From positions 10,660 to 74,659 of the forward strand of contig JAWLHK010000024.1 in assembly GCA_041690355.1 (NCBI GenBank): DNA of 64,000 bases. Reading direction: 5' to 3'. This document shows, piece after piece, positions 16,631-24,972 of this stretch; within the stretch, counting starts at the first letter, position 1; each line of letters opens with the position of its first letter. Origin of the DNA: JAWLHK01 sp041690355 [NCBI: bacterium] (GTDB lineage: Bacteria; J088; JAWLBW01). Position numbers and translations under genes: made by a program. The notes under the pieces are model-generated. The model had not been told where the DNA came from, did not search any database, and saw nothing but the letters and a program-made list of their open reading frames with translations.

Positions 16631-17872
16631 TCATCCGCCCACCAGCTGGTTCATCTGGAACAGCGGCAGCAGAATGGAAATCATGATGAAAAAGACGATG
16701 CCGGCCATGACGATGATCATCACAGGCTCGAGCATGGCGGTCAGGCCGGTGATAACCGACTCGACTTCGTTGTCGTAGGCCTCGGCGACCTTGAGCAGCA
16801 TGCCCTCGAGTTCGCCGGACTTTTCGCCGATCGCCACCATGTGGATGACGATGGGGGGAAACACGCCGCTGCGCTTGAGCGGCTCGGCGATCGAGGCACC
16901 TTCGGAGATGCTCTCGCGCGCCTGCGTGATGGCGTCTTCGATGATCCGGTTGCCGACGATGTTGCGCACGATGTCGAGGCTCATGAGCACGTTGACGCCG
17001 CTCGCCAGCAGCGTCGACAGCGTGCGCGTGAAGCGGCTGATGGCGACCATGCGCACGAGCCGGCCGAACAGCGGCGCTCGCAGCGAGAAGGCATCGAACC
17101 GGTGGCGTCCCTTTTCGGTCGACACCCAGCGCCTGAATCCCCAGACAGAAAACCCCATCATCCCCAGCACGCCCCACCAGTAGTTGCTCACGAAGCTAGA
17201 CACCTGGATGAGAATCTCGGTGTAGATCGGCAACGCCTGGTTGGTCTCTTCGAAAATCGACGTAATCTTGGGGATGACGAAGACGAAGAGCACGCCGATG
17301 ACCCCCATCATGAGAAACATCATGATGACCGGATAGGTCATGGCGGCCGCGATCTTGTTGCGCAGCTTCACCTGGCTCTCGGTGTAGTCGGCGAGCCGCT
17401 GCAGCACGATTTCGAGCGTGCCCGAGCTTTCGCCGGCGCGAATCATGTTCACGTACAGATCCGAGAACACGCGCGAAGACTGGCGCAGGGCGTCGGCCAG
17501 GCTCGCCCCCTCGTTGACCCGGTCCTTGACGTTAGACACGATGCGCTTGAGACGCATGTTGTCGATCTGTTCGATGAGCGCGTTCAGACTCTCCATGAGC
17601 GGGAGCCCGGCGCCGAGCAGCGTCGAGAGCTGGCGGGTCATGACGGCGATGTCGCCGGGGGCCACGCGCGTGAAGGCGTTGCGCAGGTCGACCTGACCCA
17701 GCGAGAACGAGCGTCCTTCCTTGACGGCTTCGCTGTGCCCCTCGATCACGTCGGTGGCAAACAGCCCCTGCTTGCGCAGCTTCGCCCGGGCCGCCTTCAG
17801 ATTTTCGGCGTCGATGACCCCCTTCAGGCTCTTGCCCGCCGGGGTCATGGCGCGGTATTCGAAAAGCGGCAC
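16631..17872 (-). CDS. gspF: type II secretion inner-membrane platform protein GspF
   Basis: Polytopic platform protein around which the pseudopilus is built; 413 residues. It has two T2SSF domains (about 75-200 and 280-400), seen as TRQLSTLLGAGLPLMESL and SRFTRTLSTLLASGVNVLMSLD, each with the conserved GESSG / GEKSG element. Three long hydrophobic helices separate and end the domains. The start is GTG at 17872, 3 nt after the gspE stop, so expression is coupled to the motor GspE with which it interacts. Confidence 0.95.
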   Translation of the reverse strand: MPLFEYRAMTPAGKSLKGVIDAENLKAARAKLRKQGLFATDVIEGHSEAVKEGRSFSLGQVDLRNAFTRVAPGDIAVMTRQLSTLLGAGLPLMESLNALIEQIDNMRLKRIVSNVKDRVNEGASLADALRQSSRVFSDLYVNMIRAGESSGTLEIVLQRLADYTESQVKLRNKIAAAMTYPVIMMFLMMGVIGVLFVFVIPKITSIFEETNQALPIYTEILIQVSSFVSNYWWGVLGMMGFSVWGFRRWVSTEKGRHRFDAFSLRAPLFGRLVRMVAISRFTRTLSTLLASGVNVLMSLDIVRNIVGNRIIEDAITQARESISEGASIAEPLKRSGVFPPIVIHMVAIGEKSGELEGMLLKVAEAYDNEVESVITGLTAMLEPVMIIVMAGIVFFIMISILLPLFQMNQLVGG

Positions 17873-17875
17873 CGG

Positions 17876-19624
17876 TTACTCCACCGTATCTTCCTGGGTG
17901 ACGCGAAGAACTTCTTCGATCGTCGTCATCCCGGCAATGACCTTGTCTGCGCCGTCGTCGCGCAGCGAGCGCATGCCGTCGGCGGCGGCCTGCCGCTTGA
18001 TCGTGTTCGAATCGACGTTCTTCAGCACGAGCTGGCGAATCTTGTCGGTCATGATCATCATTTCGTAGATGCCGCTGCGGCCCTTGTATCCCGAGCTGAG
18101 GCACTGGTCGCAGCCCTTCCCGCGATAGACGACGTTGTCTTTCAGCTGCTCGGGCTTGAGGCCGACCTCGGCCAGCTCCTCGCGCGTCGGCGTGTAGGCT
18201 TCCTTGCAGTTCGCGCAGATCGTGCGCACGAGGCGCTGGGCCATGACGGCGACGAGCGAACTCGAGACCAGAAACGGCTCGACGCCCATGTCGGTCAGAC
18301 GGGTGATGGCGCCGGCGCTGTCGTTGGTGTGCAGCGTAGAGAACACGAGGTGACCGGTGAGCGACGCCTGAATGGCGATCTCGGCCGTCTCCAGGTCGCG
18401 CATTTCGCCGATGAGCACGACGTCGGGATCCTGACGCAGGATGGAACGGAGCGCCGAGGCGAAGGTCAGCTCGATCTTCGGGTTGACCTGAATCTGGCTG
18501 ATCCCGCGCAGCTGATATTCCACCGGATCTTCGACGGTGATGATGTTGATGTCTTCGCTGTTGATCGTGGCGAGACAGCCGTAGAGCGTCGTCGTCTTGC
18601 CCGAACCGGTCGGGCCCGTGACCAGAAAGATGCCGTGGGGCAGATTGATGATCTTGCGGATGCGCGACAGGTTGTCCTGCGAAATCCCGATGCGGTCGAG
18701 CTCCATGAGCACGGCCGAACGATCGAGCAGACGCATGACGACGCGTTCGCCGAAGCTGGTCGGCAGTGTCGAAACGCGGATGTCGATGTCCTTGCCGGCG
18801 ATCTTCGTACGGATACGGCCGTCCTGCGGCAGGCGCTTCTCGGCGATGTTCAGCCCGGACATGATCTTCACGCGGCTGATGATCGAGCTCTGAAACCGCT
18901 TGGGCGGCCGCAGCACGTTGCGCAGAATGCCGTCGACGCGAAAGCGGACGGCGATATCCTTTTCGCCCGGCTCGATGTGAATGTCGCTGGCCCGGTCCTT
19001 GACGGCCTGAAAAATCAGCGAGTTGATGAGCTTGATGATCGGGGCTTCGTCGGTGGCGTCGAGCAGATCTTCGACGTCTTCGGCTTCGAGATCGTGGGCG
19101 ACGCTGTCGAGCCCCTCTTCTTCGAGCCCGCCGACCAGGTCAGCCGTATCCTTGCGCTCGTAGACGGCGTTGATGATGGCGACGATCTTCTCCGAAGCCG
19201 CGACGCCGACGCGCACCGGGCGCCCCAGCAGGGCGGCGACGTCGTCGACGGCGGTGAGATCGAAGGGATCGCTGACGAGCACTTCGACTTCGTCGTCGAC
19301 TTCGGCGATGGGGACGATTTCGTAGCGGCGCGCGAAGTTGATGGGAATGTCGCGCACGAGCTCGGGAACGGCGATCTTCTCGTTCACGTCGCCGCGCCAG
19401 GGGATGTCGGCCTGCAGGGCCAGGGCGCGCGACAGCTCGTCTCCCGTGACCGCCTTCATGCGCACCAGAACTTCGCCGAGACGTCCGCCTTTTTCCTGCT
19501 GCTGCTCGAGCGCCTCGTCGAGCTGCTGCTCGGTGAGTCGGGTCGTGGCGCGCAGAATCTCGCCGACACGCTTGGTCGCAAGCATGCTCGTATCGATGGA
19601 CGACGCTACCTGTCCGGCTTCCAT
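17876..19624 (-). CDS. gspE: type II secretion ATPase GspE
   Basis: Cytoplasmic hexameric motor of T2SS, 582 residues from ATG 19624, which follows a GGAAGGA ribosome site. The N1E/MshEN domain (residues 1-150) begins ILRATTRLTEQQLDEALEQQ. The ATPase core has Walker A GPTGSGKTTT, the Asp box VEDPVEYQL, the Walker-B-like DPDVVLIGEMRD and the His box TGHLVFSTLHTNDS. A four-cysteine zinc module (CANC ... CDQC) is spaced as in GspE. All key residues are present. GspE normally docks on GspL; since no gspL is in this cluster, its membrane anchor must be elsewhere or different. Confidence 0.96.
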   Translation of the reverse strand: MEAGQVASSIDTSMLATKRVGEILRATTRLTEQQLDEALEQQQEKGGRLGEVLVRMKAVTGDELSRALALQADIPWRGDVNEKIAVPELVRDIPINFARRYEIVPIAEVDDEVEVLVSDPFDLTAVDDVAALLGRPVRVGVAASEKIVAIINAVYERKDTADLVGGLEEEGLDSVAHDLEAEDVEDLLDATDEAPIIKLINSLIFQAVKDRASDIHIEPGEKDIAVRFRVDGILRNVLRPPKRFQSSIISRVKIMSGLNIAEKRLPQDGRIRTKIAGKDIDIRVSTLPTSFGERVVMRLLDRSAVLMELDRIGISQDNLSRIRKIINLPHGIFLVTGPTGSGKTTTLYGCLATINSEDINIITVEDPVEYQLRGISQIQVNPKIELTFASALRSILRQDPDVVLIGEMRDLETAEIAIQASLTGHLVFSTLHTNDSAGAITRLTDMGVEPFLVSSSLVAVMAQRLVRTICANCKEAYTPTREELAEVGLKPEQLKDNVVYRGKGCDQCLSSGYKGRSGIYEMMIMTDKIRQLVLKNVDSNTIKRQAAADGMRSLRDDGADKVIAGMTTIEEVLRVTQEDTVE

Positions 19625-19732
19625 TCCCTGTCCTTCCTCTTCATCCCGCCGGCAGCAAGGCCGGTCATTCCCATTCTTCGCCAAATCGCCCTGCCTGAGC
19701 AGGGGAGTTCGGGCGCGCTTGATCTCTACATC

Positions 19733-22117
19733 TTAACGAGCCGGAGCTCCGTTCGCAGGCTCCGGCGCGGTCCCCGGCGTCGGGGCCGTGGCGGGCGGCG
19801 CCGACTCGGGGAGAAAGGCGTCGCCGGTTTCGGGCGCCGCCGGCTCGTTATCAGCCTCGTCGACTACGGCAGGCTGCGGCCCCCCGTCTGCAGGCGTGGC
19901 AGGCGCGGGCGTTTCGCGCGCCGGCGGGGCCGTCTCGACCGGGCCGGGGCGCGCCGCGGGGGCGATGGCGGCCGGGCCCTGACGATCCGCCCCGCCAGCT
20001 GCCGACGGCGCCGTGTCCTGCACGGCCGCCGGGCGGGCCGACCGTTCGCGCGGCTCGCTTTCGAACAGCACCTCGTCCTGGATCCCATCGTCGCCGACGA
20101 TGGGCCCGTACGTGCGCCGGAAGGTGTACTCGTCGTTCAGGGGGGCCACGTAAGCGTCTTCGCGGAAGCGGTGGAAGAATTCTTCGCGCTTGTCGGAGTA
20201 CCGCTGCATTTCTTCGCGCGTCGTCACGACATAGGGGGTCAGAAAAATCAGCAGATTCGTCTTGCGGCTCGTGTTGTTCGAGGCGCGAAAGAACCAGCCG
20301 AGCACCGGAATGTCGCCCAGCACCGGTATCTTGCCCTCGCTGCGGCTCAGCTCGTCGGACATCAGGCCGCCGATGACGACCGTCTGCCGATCCTTGACCA
20401 CGACCGTCGTCTTCGCGCTGCGCTTGCGGGTGATGAGCCCCTGCTGGTTGACGTTGAGGCCGGCGGGCGCCGAGGCCTGAACGCTCGAAATCTCCTGCTC
20501 GAGCTTCAGCTTGACCTTGCCGCCGGCATTGATCTGCGGCGTGATCTTGAGCGTGATGCCCACATCCTGACGCTCGATCGACGTGAGCACGTTGCCGCCG
20601 GTCGTGGCCGTCTGCCCCGTAATGAACGGAACGTTCTGGCCGACGACGATTTCGGCGTCTTCGTTGTCGCTCGTCAGGATGTTCGGGGTCGACAGGATGT
20701 TGACGGTGTCGTCGGTCTGCAGGGCGCGCAGCAGGGCGCCGAGGCCGAAAATCTGCACGCCGTTGAAGTCGATGGGCTTGGCCAGCGCGCCGAGAAACAG
20801 TCCCGAAAACGAGGGGACGCCCGTGGTGCCCACCGACAGCGTGTTCAGGCCGCCGAGGGCCTGGCCGCCGAAGGCGACGCCGTCGCCGCCGTTGATCTCG
20901 GTGCCCGAGTGCCAGGCCAGGCCGAGCTCGCGCACCTTGTCGACGCTCACTTCCATGATCACGGCCTCGACGTAGACCTGGCTGCGCGGAATGTCGAGTT
21001 TGCGGATAATCTCGCGCAGCCGGTTGTAGTCGCCGGGAGAACTGATGATGATGAGCGAATTCGTGCGCTTGTCGGGGGTGATCTTGATTCCCCCCTCGAA
21101 CTCGGCGACCGCCGGTGCGGCCGCAGCCCCCTGCTGTCCGGGCTGTCCGGCGGGCGGGCGCCGGGCGGCGGCCCCTCCGGCCCCCTGCTGGGCAAAACCG
21201 GCCAGGGTCGACGACAGTTCCTCGGCGTTGGCGTAGGAAAGGTAGTAGACGTGAATCGTGCCGCCCGCCGTCTCGGGCTTCACGTCGAGCTTGGCGAGCA
21301 GCGCCTTGACGTCGGCCAGCTCCGACGACGAGGCGATGACGATGACCGAATTGAGCGCGTCGATGGGAATGACCCGCACCTGCGAACCCGAGGCGACGGC
21401 CGCGCCCCCTGTCGCCCTGCGCCGGGCCACGCGCGGGCTCGCCTGCCCCGGCGCCGTCGCGCCCGCCTGGGCGGCAAAGACGTCCTGCACGATGCGCGCG
21501 GCTTCCTGCGCCGAGATATTCTCGAGTTTGAGCATCTCCATGGCCTGCTCGCTTCCCTCGACATCAATCGATTCGAGCAGCTCGAGCATGCGGTTGATCT
21601 GCAGGGCCGTGTCGCCGATGATCAGCAGGTTCGTCGGCGGGTAGGCCACGACCGTGCCGTACGAACTCGAAAACTGCTTGAGCAGATTGGAGACTTCGTT
21701 CGCGTCGACGTAGCTGAGCTGCACGATGCGGGTGACGAACTGTTCGCGCGCCGCCAGGGCACCCTTTCCCGAAGAAATGTCGGTCGGGTTCTTGATCGCG
21801 TTCTGCAGGGGTACGACCTTGTAAATCGGGCCGGTCTGCACGATGGTAAGGTTGCGGAACTCGAGGGCGGCGAGAAAGACGCGGTAGGCCTCTTCGATCG
21901 ACAGCGGCGTGGGGCTGATGATCGTCACCTTGCCCCGCACCCGCTCGTCGATCATGAAGTTGCGGCCCGTCAGCTTCGAAATCGTCTTGACCAGCTCTTC
22001 GATATCGACGTCCTTGAAATCCATGGTCACGCGCGTAGTACGCTGCGCGGCCGCGGGACGTGCGTGTCCGAGCGGGACGAACAAAGCGACAAGCAGAAGG
22101 GGGAGCCAGACCCTCAT
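19733..22117 (-). CDS. gspD: type II secretion secretin GspD
   Basis: Outer-membrane gate of T2SS, 794 residues. A signal peptide (cut after ARPAAAQ) is followed by an N0 domain (MDFKDVDIEELVKTISKLTG), N1-N3 KH-like domains (VVAYPPTNLLIIGD, VIPIDALNSVIVIASS, ITPDKRTNSLIIISSPGD), and the secretin domain with VPFITGQ and the VVIGGLMSDE, IPVLGDIPVLGWFFR, LLIFLTPYVV signature. A Pro/Ala/Glu-rich tail of about 100 residues follows. N2 and N3 have Ala/Gly/Pro-rich inserts. No S-domain or pilotin gene is evident. A GGAG lies 6 nt before the ATG. It lies 25 nt after gspC; the gap to gspE is about 108 nt. Confidence 0.96.
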   Translation of the reverse strand: MRVWLPLLLVALFVPLGHARPAAAQRTTRVTMDFKDVDIEELVKTISKLTGRNFMIDERVRGKVTIISPTPLSIEEAYRVFLAALEFRNLTIVQTGPIYKVVPLQNAIKNPTDISSGKGALAAREQFVTRIVQLSYVDANEVSNLLKQFSSSYGTVVAYPPTNLLIIGDTALQINRMLELLESIDVEGSEQAMEMLKLENISAQEAARIVQDVFAAQAGATAPGQASPRVARRRATGGAAVASGSQVRVIPIDALNSVIVIASSSELADVKALLAKLDVKPETAGGTIHVYYLSYANAEELSSTLAGFAQQGAGGAAARRPPAGQPGQQGAAAAPAVAEFEGGIKITPDKRTNSLIIISSPGDYNRLREIIRKLDIPRSQVYVEAVIMEVSVDKVRELGLAWHSGTEINGGDGVAFGGQALGGLNTLSVGTTGVPSFSGLFLGALAKPIDFNGVQIFGLGALLRALQTDDTVNILSTPNILTSDNEDAEIVVGQNVPFITGQTATTGGNVLTSIERQDVGITLKITPQINAGGKVKLKLEQEISSVQASAPAGLNVNQQGLITRKRSAKTTVVVKDRQTVVIGGLMSDELSRSEGKIPVLGDIPVLGWFFRASNNTSRKTNLLIFLTPYVVTTREEMQRYSDKREEFFHRFREDAYVAPLNDEYTFRRTYGPIVGDDGIQDEVLFESEPRERSARPAAVQDTAPSAAGGADRQGPAAIAPAARPGPVETAPPARETPAPATPADGGPQPAVVDEADNEPAAPETGDAFLPESAPPATAPTPGTAPEPANGAPAR

Positions 22118-22142
22118 CAGAATCTCCAGTGCGGCGCCGAAG

Positions 22143-23075
22143 CTACCGCAGGTTGTAGTTAAACGTCATCGGCTGATCATTACGCGAGATGTTGATCGTG
22201 AAGTTCTTCTCCGTCTTCAGACTCTGAAACAACTGCAGAGCCTTTTCAGGAGAATCGATCGCCACGCCGTTGATGCTCTGGATGACGTCGCCGTTCTGCA
22301 TCCCGATAGACATGTAAACGCTGTCGGGCTTGATGGCGAAAATCTTGTAGCCGTCGATCTGGCCGTTCTTGAAGTTCGGCACGACCCGGGCCTGCGTGAG
22401 CAGCGGCCCCAGGTTCGACATCGACTTCTCGAACTCTTCTTTGGGAATTTCAAACTGCCCCGGCGCGACTTCCTGCACCGGAAAACCGGCGCCCGCGTCG
22501 CCCGTCGGCTGCAGCGTGACCGGTTCGGGCTCGGCCGGTCCCCGCGCGGGGCGCGAGGGCCGATTGGGAATCTCGCGCTCGTCGTAGAGGGTCAGAATCT
22601 CTTTGCGTCCGTTGTTGAGGATCGTTACCGAACCCCGGTTGATCTCGAGCACCTCGGCCTGACCGCCGATCAGCTCGCCGATCTTGACGACCTCGGTCTT
22701 GCCCGAAACCTGCACGACGCAGTAGCTGAGGCGCGGCGGGCCGGCAATCGTCCCCAGCAGCGTCGCCTGAATCGTCGCCTTAACGGGCTCGCCGTCGGGA
22801 ATGCCCGACTCGGGCGGCGGAGCGACGTCTTCAACCTTTGCGTTGAGCAGATTACGGTCGAGAATCACGCTGTAATCCGCCAGGGTCGCCGGCCGGGCCT
22901 TCTCGGCCGGCTGGGCCGCAACCGCCGGCTTTGCCTCGGGCATCGGCACGAAGCGGTCGATGGCCTCGCGCACGAGAAACCCCGCCAGCACGTACGCGAT
23001 GGCGATGATCAACGCGCCGTTGGCCGCCCAGTAGAACCGGCGATACTGTTCGAGAACCCGATCGAAATCCACCAT
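22143..23075 (-). CDS. gspC: type II secretion inner-membrane protein GspC
   Basis: Bitopic inner-membrane protein that couples the platform to the secretin; 310 residues. There is one transmembrane helix at about 17-37 (ANGALIIAIAYVLAGFLV), a Pro/Ala linker, then the homology region at about 65-165 (DYSVILDRNLLNA, ATLLGTIAGPPRLSYCVV). The C-terminal PDZ domain at about 215-310 (YKIFAIKPDSVYMSIGMQNGD, SINGVAI) would recognise substrate or partner. It is the first gene of the gsp operon with a promoter about 75 nt upstream. Confidence 0.94.
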   Translation of the reverse strand: MVDFDRVLEQYRRFYWAANGALIIAIAYVLAGFLVREAIDRFVPMPEAKPAVAAQPAEKARPATLADYSVILDRNLLNAKVEDVAPPPESGIPDGEPVKATIQATLLGTIAGPPRLSYCVVQVSGKTEVVKIGELIGGQAEVLEINRGSVTILNNGRKEILTLYDEREIPNRPSRPARGPAEPEPVTLQPTGDAGAGFPVQEVAPGQFEIPKEEFEKSMSNLGPLLTQARVVPNFKNGQIDGYKIFAIKPDSVYMSIGMQNGDVIQSINGVAIDSPEKALQLFQSLKTEKNFTINISRNDQPMTFNYNLR

Positions 23076-23154
23076 AACCGTTACTCATCCCCCCCGCAGC
23101 GATGACAGACGACCCCCTTGAGGCCGTGCATCCGCGCACGCCATAAAGCCAGTC

Positions 23155-23184
23155 ATTCTAACACCCTGCCCTTCCCTGCATCAA
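23155..23184 (-). promoter_or_regulatory. promoter of the gspC-K operon
   Basis: On the minus strand TTGATG (complement of 23179-23184), an 18-nt spacer and TAGAAT (complement of 23155-23160), about 80 nt before the gspC ATG. It lies between gspC and the GspC-like gene at 23264, so that gene need not drive the operon. Confidence 0.65.
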
Positions 23185-23263
23185 GAAATACGCTCGTTGT
23201 TCCCGACAGTTACCCCTCCTGTATGCCTCCGGGGGGTCGAGGCTCGGTACCCGGGCGCCACCG

Positions 23264-24022
23264 TCAATCGTACAGATTTACCATGACCAGCATGCGCCGC
23301 GAACCCCGGCGGATGCCGAGCGAGACCACCTCGTCTTCGCGAAACCGGGCCTCGAGATGTTCGTACTCGTGCCCGGCCCCGAAGGGGAGGCCGTTGACGA
23401 TCTCCACGATGTCGCCGGGGGCCACCCCGAAGACGTCGGCGGCCTCGTATGGCACGGGGTGGGCGACCCGCAGGGCCGCAAAATTCCCCCGCAGCGGCAC
23501 CGACTGCCAGTCGACGCGCGGCAGGATTTCGAGGGCCAGTTTACGGGCGAGGTCGATGCGCGGGGCGCTCGAAGGGCGGGTAGACACCGGAGGCTCGGCG
23601 CCGGCCGATGGCAGGGTCATGACGCCGGTGCCGGCCGGAGACGACAACGTGAGACGACCGGGTCCGATGGTGACGACGCGGATGCCCCCCTCAAGCAGGT
23701 CGCCGGCGCGCACCGGAAACCGGTGGCCGGCCTGTTCGAGAATGGCGGTGCGGTCGCCGGCCGGTTGCAGGTGGGTTGCCCTCAGCCGGGGGCCGTCGTC
23801 AGACCATTCGGGGGGATAGGCGGCGCTCGCCCGGTTTACCCAGTCTGCCGAAGCCTTGCGGCTCTCGCGGCCGCGGCCGTCCAAGGGCAGATCGTTCCAC
23901 ACCCGCCGGTCGAGCACGAAGTCGAGCACGGCGTAGGCAAAGAGCAGCGAAAGCGCGAGGTGCAGGGTAAACCCGTACTGGTCGTAAAGGGTGCGCAGGC
24001 GATGGACCAAGCGTTGCTGCAT
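23264..24022 (-). CDS. second GspC-like protein (one TM helix, periplasmic PDZ-like domain)
   Basis: 252 residues from ATG 24022 (a longer frame starts at 24370, but its N-terminus is Arg/Pro-rich non-coding-like sequence). It has a short cytoplasmic start, one membrane helix (LHLALSLLFAYAVLDFVL), a linker, a GspC-HR-like beta region (AILEQAGHRFPVRAGDLLEGG, VVTIGPGRLTLSS) and a C-terminal PDZ-like part (ADVFGVAPGDIVEIVNGLPFG). The topology and order match GspC, and it lies directly upstream of gspC on the same strand, 188 nt away. It could be a paralogue giving an alternative secretin partner, or a PulS/GspB-like accessory factor. The functional claim is inferred. Confidence 0.75.
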   Translation of the reverse strand: MQQRLVHRLRTLYDQYGFTLHLALSLLFAYAVLDFVLDRRVWNDLPLDGRGRESRKASADWVNRASAAYPPEWSDDGPRLRATHLQPAGDRTAILEQAGHRFPVRAGDLLEGGIRVVTIGPGRLTLSSPAGTGVMTLPSAGAEPPVSTRPSSAPRIDLARKLALEILPRVDWQSVPLRGNFAALRVAHPVPYEAADVFGVAPGDIVEIVNGLPFGAGHEYEHLEARFREDEVVSLGIRRGSRRMLVMVNLYD

Positions 24023-24275
24023 GAAGAAAAAACCCACAAGGCCGGGCGGGGTGTCGTGTTTTGCGACAAAAACCGGCGTATATCCCGCGCGTCGTTCCGT
24101 TTCCCTTGTCCGGTAGCAGATGCCGTGCCAGCGGGTGATCGGACGTCGTCCCGGCGGTCGCTGCCCGCAAAACGCAGCGCGCGCGGTAAGTCTGCGCACG
24201 GGTCCGGGGGCGGGGGCACAGCCCGCCGGGGCCCGGCAGAAGGCCGGAGATTCCCGCACGCCCCCTGAGATACGG

Positions 24276-24281
24276 TACCAT
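24276..24281 (+). promoter_or_regulatory. -10 box of a probable leaderless promoter (dedA)
   Basis: TACCAT lies 6 nt before the ATG at 24288 with no Shine-Dalgarno between. An alternative TACGGT is at 24271. No good -35. The rest of the 265-nt gap between divergent starts (24023-24287) shows no further feature. Confidence 0.35.
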
Positions 24282-24287
24282 GATTCC

Positions 24288-24884
24288 ATGGAGCATCTGG
24301 ACAGCGCACTGACTCTTTTCGCCAGCCTGATTCTCGGGGCGTTCGGTTTTCCGTTCCCCGAAGAAGTCATACTGCCGGCGGGGGGTATCTCTGCCTATCC
24401 GTCGACGACGCGCCTCGGGATCGTGGCCGGAGCCGGTTACCTGGGCATCGTCGTCGCCGACAACCTCCTGTTTGCGGTCGGCCGCCTGCTCGGCGCGCGC
24501 CTGCTCGAGCGGCCGCGATTTGCCCGGCTGTTTCCGTCCCACCGGCGCGAGAAGGTCGAGGGGTGGCTGTCGAAGCGAGGCGACTACGCGATCGCCATGC
24601 TGCGCTTCACGCCGGGGTTCCGCGCTCCCGGCTATTTCTCGGCGGGCACGCTCGGCTACTCCTGGCGCCGGTTCCTGCTCATCGATTCCCTGCTCGCCAT
24701 GGTCTCGGTGACGCTGCTGGTCGGTCTGGGCTACCACCTGGGCGAAGACTGGCCGGCCATCGTCGCCGCCGCGAAGGCGCAGCTGGGTCCGATTCTCGGG
24801 GGCGCGGCGCTGCTGGCGGCCGGCTATGCGGCATGGCGCTGGCACCGGGCGAGGCTCAAGCGCCAGGCCCCCAGCGTCGGCTGA
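24288..24884 (+). CDS. DedA-family membrane protein
   Basis: 198-residue inner-membrane protein of the DedA/VTT (SNARE-associated) family; members act in undecaprenyl-phosphate or phospholipid flipping. It shows the family entry FPFPEEVILPAGG (re-entrant loop with conserved Glu and Pro), GYLGIVVADNLLFAVGRLLG and the RFTPGFRAPGYFSAGTLGY motif with the F-R-x-x-x-G core. About four to five hydrophobic segments are present. The start at 24288 is chosen because the N-terminal extension from 24120 is Arg/Gly/Pro-rich and not family-like. It is the first gene of a plus-strand run. Confidence 0.9.
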   Translation: MEHLDSALTLFASLILGAFGFPFPEEVILPAGGISAYPSTTRLGIVAGAGYLGIVVADNLLFAVGRLLGARLLERPRFARLFPSHRREKVEGWLSKRGDYAIAMLRFTPGFRAPGYFSAGTLGYSWRRFLLIDSLLAMVSVTLLVGLGYHLGEDWPAIVAAAKAQLGPILGGAALLAAGYAAWRWHRARLKRQAPSVG

Positions 24885-24959
24885 GCCGACTCAGGCCCGG
24901 CACTTCGGGACACGGCGCGCGTGCCGACATGCGACTACCGCCGGCAGAGGCCCCTGCGG

Positions 24960-24965
24960 TATGCT
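24960..24965 (+). promoter_or_regulatory. -10 box of a probable leaderless promoter
   Basis: TATGCT lies 7 nt (24966-24972) before the ATG at 24973. No SD. The surrounding sequence resembles that before 27044 (both end GCGGCATGG). Confidence 0.5.
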
Positions 24966-24972
24966 GTGCGGC

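Noticed and set aside
16841-22162. Plus-strand open frame of 1773 codons opposite gspF-gspD
   Set aside because: It is antisense to five clear gsp genes, has low-complexity His/Arg/Asp/Gly composition typical of the opposite frame of GC-rich genes, and has no domain or start signal.
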